Origin: Neofusicoccum parvum
Taxonomy: Eukaryota; Ascomycota; Dothideomycetes; Botryosphaeriales; Botryosphaeriaceae
NCBI GenBank assembly: GCA_020912385.1
Contig: CP087211.1
Span: 1,054,001-1,118,000 of the forward strand
Length of the DNA stretch: 64,000 nucleotides
Direction of reading: 5' to 3'
Positions within the stretch are counted from its first letter, which is position 1. Each line of letters begins with the position of its first letter. The notes beneath the pieces were generated by a model. It saw only the letters and a program-made list of their open reading frames with translations, was not told the origin of the DNA and did no database searches. Position numbers and translations under genes: made by a program. Shown here piece after piece: positions 55,201 to 64,000 of this stretch.

Positions 55201-57075
55201 AGGAGTGGGAGTGGAGGAGACGACGATAGGAGACTTTGACGGGCCAGGAGGAGCGGGCGAAGATGACTTCTTCTCAAACGTCACGACCTCACCGTCAGGG
55301 TTCTTGATGACAATCCCCTTGCTCTTAGTCCTCGCGGGTATCGTGAAGTTCGAAGAGGGTGCGGGGCTGCTGGAGCTCTGGGTGGGAGTGTGCGAGACGT
55401 GACTGGCGGCTGTCATCGACGGCGTCTGAGGGTTTGCCATGGTCGATGCGGGGCGTTCGGAAACCTGCGAGTTTGTGCGCGACATGCTCTGCGCATGAGG
55501 CGCGGCATACTGACCTGGAATGAACGGTTGCGAGGCGTGGGGCGCATGGTTCATAGGGCGGGGGCTCGGGGGAGCACCGGTCTGGTAAGGCATGCCGGGG
55601 TGCATGTACGGGGCGGGTTGGTAGTACGGGGTGAACTGCGAGGGGTCAAGATGCTGAGGCTGCATCCCATAGAAGCTCTGGGCCTTCAAGTCTGTTAGAA
55701 AGTCTTCAAAACCGCCGTTTGCCGGCGTGAGAGTTGGAATAGAGGAGAGTTGTGTGTTGAAGGTGGACTGGAGTTCAGTCGAAGAAGGAATTGAAGGGTC
55801 TGCAGAAGCTGAGGTTGGCCCAAAGTGCAACGCTTGGCGGCTGGTCGTAGGATTTTCGACTGGCCGTGGCGTGCTGCCAACTTTCTTGGAGAGAGTAAGA
55901 GATTTGTTGTTTACATTTGGCTGGAACTGGTGCGGGTATCCAGGGTACCCGCCGTGCGGCATTTGCGGCTGGTTGGCGAACTGCGCCTGCTGCTGCATCG
56001 TGGCCGGAGTCATCGCAGGGCTGCGGTTCTGGCGGTAGGGTGACCCCATCGGACCGCCCTGTCCCTGGAACTGGCCAGGCATAGGCCCGCGCATCTGGTT
56101 GGGCAGCTGGCGGAACTGCGGGCCCGGAGACGGCGCGTTGTATCCCTGGTTGTAACCCCTGCCGCGACCGGCCTGGGGCACGAAGTTGCGGTTCATGGCT
56201 GGGTTGCTCATGTCGCTGTGTGCGGACTGAGAGGACTCGCGGCGCAGGTGTTGAGCCTGCGGCATAGGCGGTGGACCCTGTGGGGGCATGGAAACGGGTC
56301 GGCCCTATTATTTGACGATTTCATCAGCGTAACTGCACTTGCCAGCAAGCGAGACAAAAAATCGCACGACGGCGCAGGGACAAGATAAGGTGAGAGAACG
56401 TGACGAAAAATGCGCAGCTGAGCAAGCAGCTTTGCAGAGTGACACGAGGGGAGGTGAGCATACCGATTGGCCGCCATTCTCGCCGCCCATGGAACCAAAG
56501 CTCAGGCCGTTGCCTTGGCCTTGCAGACTGGCCGGAGGACGCCCGCCGCTCGCGGGAGGCTGCGGGATGGGCGAGGGTGAGGTCGCCGGAGAGGTGATGC
56601 GCGGGTTCGCGGTGTTGGTCTGCGGCGCCAGAGGAACGCTGTTCGCAATGGCAGGCGAGCCACCTGCGTTCATAGAGCCGAAGCTGATATTGGGACGATT
56701 GCTGGAGCCGTTGGCCATGGGGCCCGAGGTACCGGCAGCGCTGATGGTCATCGAAGAGGGCTTGCGTCCGTGGGCAGGCGCACCATTGGCAATCGGCGGA
56801 CCGACAGCCGGGACGGCGGGCTGGATCTGACTCTTGCCGTTCACAGAGCCAGTCTTGCCATGTTGCGCAGAGCCCACCGCCACCTGGGGAGTGCTAGAAG
56901 CGATCGCGGGAGGCGAAGCAGACTTCTTTGTCGCAGCACTGGCGTACGACTTGGCGGCGGGCTGAGCGGCGCCAGCGACAGAGGGCGACGTCGTTCCGGT
57001 GGGGGCGTTGGAAGCGGCGTTGGCGGTCTGCGCGGCGTTCGTCGTGGGGTTCGTCGCGGGGCTAGAGCTGCTCAT
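52286..57075 (-). CDS. eIF4G: Translation initiation factor eIF4G
   Basis: About 1526 aa; exons 57075-56464, 56304-52466 and 52415-52286. Scaffold that joins cap-binding eIF4E, eIF4A, poly(A)-binding protein and mRNA. The first about 550 residues are Ser/Pro/Gln/Asn-rich and disordered. Residues about 600-790 are a long Lys/Glu/Ala-rich helix. YDKDFLL near residue 891 fits the eIF4E-binding YxxxxL-hydrophobic motif. The MIF4G domain (HEAT repeats binding eIF4A) covers about 1095-1335 (KVKAALNKMTPEKFDRISDQI, LTFEKACDEAHWASMYAKFC, GELYKLGMLTVRIMHECV). A short third exon adds SALAALEGGEEGGHDAASPEP, a typical fungal end. No C-terminal MA3/W2 domains, as in yeast eIF4G. Both introns keep frame. 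Confidence 0.95.
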
Positions 57076-60000
57076 TTATCCGTTTGCTGCGAGTGTGAGG
57101 CGGACGAGCGGACGAGCGTGGCTTCGGAGGCGACGGTTGGAGGGTGGTGTTTGGCGCGCGAATGTCAAACTCGAGGGCCGGGTATTACAGGAGGTCGCTC
57201 GGAGCGGAGAGTGGCGATGACGAAAGGAAACGCTCGACAAAAACCAGGACAGGCGAAGTGAAGGGCGAGGTGCTGGCGGTGCAGACCTGCGGCTCGGAAG
57301 ACACGACGACCGGTAAAAGTGTCGTGGGAGGGTGCTCGCGTCGGACGACGGGGCAGACAAGTTCCAGAAGGACTCTGCGAAACTGTCAGAAGCGGCCTGG
57401 TACTGCTTGCGCAGAGGGGCCGGCTTTTCTTGGGTGGGAGGGTGTTGGTTGATGGAAGATGATGAAAGGGTGTGTGCTGAGCGAGGCACTGGAAGTTTTT
57501 TGAGCGGGCTTGGCACAAACCACCAGGGGCCGTCGCCCCAGCGAAGGAGCCGTCACTGAGCCCAACACCAGCAGCCTGCGGCCAATTTCCACCGCGCGCA
57601 GTGCCGCGGTGGAGCGCGCTGAATCAGACGTGAGCCAGCTGCACCGCCCAGCCCGCGCCCATTCGCGCGCAGGCACGCTCGCTCTCTCGCACAGCCAGCG
57701 ACACGAGTGCTGCCTGCCAATCAGTGCGCGGCGAGCGTGCTACATCATCGCGCGCCCAGCTATCAGCAGCCTGGCCCACGGCCGGGGCCTCGCAATCCGT
57801 CGCACCGCGCGCATGAGTGGTGCAGCCGCGCTCAGCCTTGCCAGCGCGCATACGGGCTCCCTACGCTATGTTCCAGCCGCACTGTCGCGCCGCCAGCGGA
57901 GCAGCGCGCAGCGCGCAGCGCGCAGCCGTCTCTACGCGTCGTGTGGGATTCCTGGCTTTTCGAGCGCGGCCCTCGGTCAGTGCGCCGGACGGCGGCCCTC
58001 TCTCGCCTGGCTGCGGCCTCGGGCGGGCGCCGGGCAAACGAAACAAAGCTTGCCCACCGCCCTCTCGCTGCGGGCGGCAGCAGAGCATCAGGCCCCGCCG
58101 CCTGCCATTGCTGCTGCTGCTCCAGTGTCACCGCATGCCGCGCGCGCCAGACGGGCATCAGCCGGGCAATCCGCGCTCGAGCGTGGCCTCTTCTCCGCAT
58201 CCGCATCGAGCCCAGTGCGTCTCTCCAGGTGCGCACGGCGGTCCTCCGTCCATCGCCACCGCTGGCCCGCTAGCTCGAATGGGCCATGCTGGGGAGCTTG
58301 GACGCTGGCGGACCGTTCTGCGCTATCTCCGTCGGACCTCTCGCCCGCTGACTCTGCTCCTCCATCGCCATGCGAGCATCGACTCCTGCCCGCCCAGGCC
58401 GCCGCACCGTTGCGCCCCGCGCCAGCCACCCAGCCGACGGGCATCCGTGAGTCACGGCGTGGTGACGCGCAATTGACTGAGCCTCCCGCAAAACCAGCCA
58501 TGTCCAAGACCACCGCGTGGCTGTACCAGGCTCTGCGAGACGAGTCCCTTACCGATCCCCGCCGTCCGCCCCAACGCGTCTGCCCCCGCCCGCGGTAGCA
58601 GCTGCAGCAAGACGCAGGCTGCTTGCCGTGACTCACGCCCGGCCTCAGTCATCGGACCATGTGTAATCAGAAGGCCTGAGGGACGAGCCTGGCTCACCCG
58701 TCATCCTCACTAACGCGCGCTGCATCCATCCCGCGCCTGCTCCGGCTGGTGTCGGCTGAGGCTTGCTGGCTCGCAAGACCCTGCCCGCGTCCGCTCGTTC
58801 GCTGGCCGGGCGGGAGTCGGCCTCGCAATCGCCACACCATCACCGTCCATCACCACCATCGCCGGCCGGCCGCCCGCCTCAAGCGGCAGGTCTGGGCGGA
58901 GCCGGCGACGTCGGCTGAGCAGCTGCCCCTCTCGACCGGCTTCCATGCGCTTCTCCCCGGCCCGGGGCAAGGTCTGCGCGGAGCTGCTGCGCTTTGCGAT
59001 GCCACGGGCAGCACGGCTCCGCAGCTCCCATTCTCGCTTCTTCCCGCTTCTCCCGGCGGATAATGTCGCGGGGGGTTGGTTGGGCACTGAGGAATCATAA
59101 TGGCGCGGCGGATAAGGCTTTCGGTGCCGTCGAGCACGTGAAGGAGCCCGGTTGCGCAATGCAAGTGACCGTGCTATAGGCAAGGTGCCATAATCGAGCC
59201 GCGGCGGGAGCCGCCACGCGCGCGGTGCCTTGGTGCCTGGTTTCTGCCTTGCCGCCACCTCACCTCATGTGTGGGCATGTGCGCCTAGCACTCACCGTGT
59301 ATCAACGGCGGGCCACCGTGACGCCGACTAACGCCCGGCGCGAGACAACGGCGTCTCCGTCGCCGTTCCGCCAGAGGCTTGAGGGTCGAACGATTGCCCG
59401 CCGGCTGGGCACCTTCCCCCTTTCACGCCTAACGCTGTGGCGATCGCCGTTCAGCCGCAGCTTCCGTGCGTCTTCTCGAACGACGGCGACGGCTGCCAGG
59501 AGGAGGATGAGAGGGATCACAATCTCCTCGAGCTAATCAAAATAGCACCAGCCCTACTGATATTCTAAGATCTGCGGCACTTGACAACCTCACCACTTGC
59601 CGCCGTACCTGAATATAACTGACGCAGCGCCACACGTTAATTGACTGACAGAACCTGCTTCCTCAGATAGATCATCACCGGGGCCCTGCCTGTCCCTGGC
59701 CGCTGGGCCTTGTTTGAGCCCATTGAAAATCCTCCTCTTGGCCTTGTTTGATTGGTGTCGAAAATCATTACGTGGGTTAGGGTAGAGACTGGTTTAGGAT
59801 TCCCCTTCTCAAATCTTGCTTCACTAGCAGGCCAGGCATTCCGCTGCCCCTGGACCCAAACTGTAACCTTGGGGATGGGTCTCTCTGCCACCGTTCGTAC
59901 TCTTGTTGGGAGCGAGCGGCGCAAAAAGTTTTAAGGTACAACCTGTGCCCTGCCCGCGCCCCTTGCTGCGTTTCATGATTTTGAATTTTTTTGACTTTTT

Positions 60001-61071
60001 GATTTTCCCCTTCCTGCGTCTCAAAATATAGAAACACGTAGAATAATGGCACCGAGAACCAAAGTCCACCTGTCTCACCTGAGACTCCTGCATCAGGTAC
60101 ACCCGCGCCCCTGTTAGAGCCGCAGCACGCCCTATCCAGGAAAATAAATCACATCCGCCAATGAGCGAGCATACCATCACTGTAGGGCGACAACATTATT
60201 GCTGTCCATTTCGACAACAGTGCTCTGCGTTAAGACACTATTGAGTTATACAGCTTGTAGATACAAACGAAAATTGAGAACTAGAAAGTTGGAGATCCAG
60301 CCCAGCCTCCCTACAAAACACCCAGAAAACCAAACAAAATCGAAGAAAACAACAGAGAATCAATCCGAAAAGGGAAAATGGAAAACGCACCGCTTCATGT
60401 GACGCTCCGCGTCATTAAAATAAGAATAGGTTTACCGTATGAGGAAAGAAACGAAAGACTCCTTTAGAGCGAAAGAAAGAAAGAGCAAGAGTATAACAGT
60501 GTGAATAGTAGTACAAGGCGCAGGAAAGGGCTGAAAGGAAATGTTAAAAAGCAAAGACTGCAGCCTGGGAAAGTGGAACTAGTGGAGTGATGAAAGGAAA
60601 ATGGTAATAGGGGGTGCACGCAATAGCGCGCCAATCCCATGAGTAGGTGGTCTCATTCGTCTGCCACCCAGATGAATGTATAGATAGGTGTTTTGTAGGG
60701 AAGAGTGGCTTCTGTTGAATCCATACTGGCCTTCTTGAACTCGCCGAAAGCTCTGCATGGGAATAATCCTCCAGAAAAATGCTTTTGTGGAAATGTCGAA
60801 ACATTGCAAGACTCGGATGTGTCAAGCCTTGATTGATGATGAAGACCAAGGAAATTCGTTCCTCGAATCCATTCATATGGAAGGCGACCCTTTTGTTGAC
60901 TTTTGACCAGCCTCATTGCTGGGTGTAGTCAACAGGTTCGCCAAGGAAATTCGTACGTTGGGTCCATGCTGCGCTAGACCATCTCTATGGCCTATTCTCT
61001 GCCCATTTTTGGTGTCGTTTCGTAGATACGCTGGGTAATGGCCATGCTCAAAAAGGGGGCAAAAGCGTCCC
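57076..61071. other. Long intergenic region, no gene recognised
   Basis: About 4 kb. 57.1-59.5 kb is GC-rich (eIF4G promoter and leader), with a short GCGCAGC tandem at 57900-57927; long open frames there on both strands are a product of base composition. 59.55-60.55 kb is AT-rich. 60.55-61.07 kb is probably the 3' UTR of the homeobox gene. No RNA gene was recognised. Confidence 0.5.
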
Positions 61072-63042
61072 CTAATACTGATGCGGCATCTGCACACCCG
61101 TCTCGTTGTTCTCGTTCTGCTGCGTCGAGCCCTCAACTTCTCCAAGCACCGGTCCCATCTGGTACTGTTCGCTCTGGCCGCCCTGAGCCTGACCATACGA
61201 GCTGTTGTAGCTGGGAGAGTTGCTGAACGTGGACACGTTGTGCGGGGCGCTCATCAAAGGCGCCGGGTTATACGCGCCTGGCGTAGCGAGCGGAGAGCTC
61301 TGGTAGTTAGGAAACGTGGCAGACTGCGGGTTGGCCGGCCCGGGAGTCCGGCTTTGCTGGTAGTGAGCGCTGTGCTGCGACAATTCAATGCGGCGAGGCA
61401 CGCTTGTGGAAAAAGAACGCATGCGCTGCTGCGCCCCAGATTGAAATCCGGGAATTTGAGAATCTAGGGAAGTATAAGCATCATCGATCGGCTTGAAAAT
61501 TGAGAGAAAAAAAAGCCTTACAAGAGTAGCCCAAGCCATATGGAACGTTTGATCCGGGGAGGCTGGTGCTTGGAAGGCTGGTAGGAGGCATGCGCTGCTC
61601 GCCCATGCTTGTGTTCTCGCCATGTTGAACGCCCGATTGGCTAAGAGTGCCGTCGTTGCTATAAGACATGCTAGTCCTCAGCGGAGAGCAGAGCGATTCA
61701 GCCCTAGTGCGGGCCATTCGATCATGCAATTGCAACCGGGGAACCTGAGGATATTGCGGAAAAGAAGAGGGAGAAGGCACCGGCGGCCCAACAAAGGGAT
61801 TCGGTCGCCTCGGGCTGCTGTCCATGGACTGCGAGTAGGCAAAGGGATTCGGTTCGCCAGTAGCAGAGACGGGCGATGAAGTGTCAGTCGCTGACTGTGG
61901 GGGCGTAAACGAATAGCCCCCAAATGGTGGAGGGATGCCGCCAGGCGACATCTGCTGTCCCTCAGGGAAGCGGCGAATGGTGTCCAGACTCAAGGGGCGG
62001 ACCATATTGCCTTCTGGGAAACTGGGAGAAAAGTTTGCGGCGGGCGAAGCCAAGGGTGTTCCAACTCCATGGCCAGCGGCACCAAAGGGTGAATGTAGAG
62101 CTTGGGTCATATCGAAATCGTCGGGAAGCGCTCTTGATCTCATCATACGCTCGCGGTCGTCGCTAGTCAGACGCTTGAGCTTAGCTCTCCTGCGCAAGGT
62201 GGTAGTGGTCAGCTTTTGTTTGGTCCGTTCATGACAGCAATTCGAGTCCTACCTGTTCTGGAACCACACTTGCACCTGGCGCGGGCTTAGGCCTGGAATT
62301 TCCCTGGCCAGTCTTTCGCGGTGGGCGGCGTCTGGATGCGCCTGCCTCGCGAACTCGCTCATCAAGAACCGAGTCTGGTTGTGCGTGAGCCTAGACGGAT
62401 GACTGTTAGTACACGGTCACGCATGAATGGGCGTGCGTTGCCGCTGTCGCGAGGGCTGTTCTTCTCAGAAGGTCTGCACTCTTTCGAAACATACCTGAAT
62501 CTCTTCATCTTCCGCTTCTGCGCCCGCAGCTCTGCAGCGGTCATCGGCTTCGAGTCGTCGCCTTCATCATTGCTTCCGGAAAGGAGTGCGTCGTTGTGGT
62601 CGTCGTCTTTGTTGCCCTTCTCCCCCTCCGGAGAGGGAGGCGTGAGCCTCGAAACAGGGCTGGCGGGCGCCGAGCCACCGTAGGTCACATTCGGCAGCGA
62701 CGTCTGCTGCGATTCCTCCAGATTGCTGATGGTGATGCGCTCTCTCTGAGGCTGCGGAGATGCAATCTGATGGTCGGGTTGGGCGAGTTGTTGGGAGGCG
62801 GAATGATGTGGCTGGCTCAACGTGTAGGGAAAGCTCTTGTGAGTGCGCAGCGTCGGGCGTTTCTGAGCGTCGAGAGAAAGTCCAGATACCTCGGAATACT
62901 GCAGACCCATAGTACCATCGGTGGGCTCTCCCGGTTTGGTCCTTTGGCTGTGCCACTCAGACTCAGCGTGAGTCGCGGTGTACGCAGACATTCGCGGCGA
63001 GCTGGGAGGAGAGAGCGGTACGGAAGGGATTCCGTCAACCAT
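61072..63042 (-). CDS. Homeobox transcription factor (Htf1/Hox2-like); 5' end uncertain
   Basis: Exons read back from the stop: 61463-61072, 62189-61521, 62390-62253 and one ending at 62495. The homeodomain is assembled over two introns: KRKMKRFRLTHNQTRFLMSE, HRERLAREIPGLSPRQVQ and VWFQNRRAKLKR, where WFQNRR is the helix-3 DNA-contact signature and the second intron cuts between N and RR. Long Ser/Pro/Gln-rich regions flank it. The sequence style fits the ascomycete homeobox proteins required for conidium formation (Fusarium Htf1, Magnaporthe Hox2). The coordinate given begins at MVDGIPSVPL, but the frame is open upstream (YTQAQSPYDFYSPSLDQDPP) and a further exon with a GTACGT donor lies near 63170-63205, so the true start is probably beyond 63200. 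Confidence 0.85.
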
Positions 63043-64000
63043 TGGCGGATCTTGATCTAGGCTCGGGCTGTAGAAGTCGTATGGAGATTGAGCTTGAGTG
63101 TACTGGACACCGAAGCTTGCGGTCAGTTAATGCAGGACGGGAGGTCCAAACAAAGAGAGAGCTACGTACAAGCTGTCTTGATGCAGGATTCCGGGGTCCT
63201 CAAGATCGAATGACCAGCGAGCAAGGATGACAGGCGGGAGCGGCTACAGGCGTCCTGAGCGACCCTTGCAAGTCGCAGGTTTCGTGCAGTGTGCCCCGAG
63301 GCGTGCGCTGTTGCGAGCCTTTGCAGAAAGAACTAGGCTTTGCAGGCCAAAAGCAAGAAAAGATAACCCAATGCGGGGTACGCTTCTGGAAGGACGGCCT
63401 TCCTCGGGGGTGTTCGTGCAACTCCAGCGCGCGGCTTGGACGGCGGCCAGGCGGATATGGCTCTGCGCGGCGGGCGTCCTCGGCAGGGCGGGCCTGTGGG
63501 CTTGTGGGATTAATTCGCGGGCGTCTGCTTGGTTGTGGAGGGCCCGATTGCCGTTTCGGCGGGCAAGATGAAGCGAGGTCCCCTGCAAGTAGCACGCAGC
63601 GCGGTCAAGGCCCTCGGGGCAGTAGTGTCAAGTTGACAGCCCGGTGGAGGATTAAGTTTGGCGTAGCTCTGCCCCAGCAGAGAGCGTGCAAAGGCGCGTC
63701 GGCGGCGACTGGATATCTGCGATGTCAAATGGCGCGGCAGGGTCCACACAGGCAGAGTCTGACGGGCACGGGGAACATCAGCGCTTAACCAAGCCGGAGG
63801 GGAGGGCCAGGCCGTACCAGACGCGGCGGGCGGCGGGCGTGAGGGCCGGGTAAATCGAGGCGTGAAGAAATCGAAAGCGCAGCAACGATCGGACGGGCTC
63901 GCGCCAACACCAGAGCAAAAAACGACAGCAGCGAAGCGAAAGAGACACGGCGGGCGGCTACACGGCGCAGGGCATCACTGGCAGGCAGTCAGCGCACTTG
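63043..64000. other. 5' region of homeobox gene, window edge
   Basis: Probably contains missing 5' exons (63043-63205) and the promoter or leader of the homeobox gene. No other gene recognised. Confidence 0.45.

Noticed and set aside
57510..58598. Long plus-strand frame (about 360 codons) and overlapping frames on the other strand
   Set aside because: GC-rich leader region with several overlapping open frames and no domain, signal or codon pattern; explained by base composition.
59770..59800. GGGTTAGGGT resembling a telomere repeat
   Set aside because: Only about one and a half units, no array; chance match.
1..64000. CRISPR arrays, bacterial operons, riboswitches, insertion sequences
   Set aside because: The window is fungal nuclear DNA with spliceosomal introns; no regularly spaced direct repeats or bacterial signals were seen.

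Overview
The window is nuclear DNA of a filamentous ascomycete (Pezizomycotina; Dothideomycetes is a guess). Evidence: many short 49-80 nt GT-AG introns, fungal Zn2Cys6 regulators, a quinate (qut/qa) cluster, betaine-lipid synthase, a conidiation-type homeobox gene and an intron-bearing tRNA-Leu. Exon boundaries were worked out by hand from splice signals and frame continuity; no database search was run.

Region 1 (about 0.5-22.3 kb) is a large quinate catabolism cluster: an unassigned fungal regulator with a half zinc cluster, the repressor qutR divergent from the activator qutA, qutC (dehydroshikimate dehydratase), a Gfo/Idh/MocA oxidoreductase, the permease qutD (one extra base in a homopolymer breaks its frame), qutB (quinate/shikimate dehydrogenase), qutG (inositol-monophosphatase family) and qutE (type II dehydroquinase). 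An intradiol ring-cleavage dioxygenase follows directly. Together they import quinate, convert it through dehydroquinate and dehydroshikimate to protocatechuate, and probably open an aromatic ring, under the QutA/QutR pair.

Region 2 (22.3-39.7 kb) is accessory: a decayed zinc-finger-like relic, two divergent multicopper-oxidase genes (one secreted with all copper motifs, one membrane-anchored that has lost them), a full-length nitric-oxide-synthase-like gene (haem oxygenase, FMN and FAD/NAD(P) modules), an MFS transporter, a tRNA-Leu(AAG) with intron, and a trimethyllysine dioxygenase for carnitine synthesis. Two short inverted-repeat elements with a shared core (12978-13101 and 36903-36986) look like MITEs.

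Region 3 (40-63 kb) is mostly housekeeping: proteasome ATPase RPT5, betaine-lipid synthase BTA1, RER1, mitochondrial enoyl-CoA hydratase, a small LEA-like repeat protein, translation factor eIF4G and a homeobox transcription factor, separated by long non-coding stretches. The strongest items for follow-up are the fungal NOS, the copper-less multicopper oxidase paired with an intact paralogue, the qutD frameshift, the 7-bp minisatellite next to the qutG start and the two MITE-like elements.
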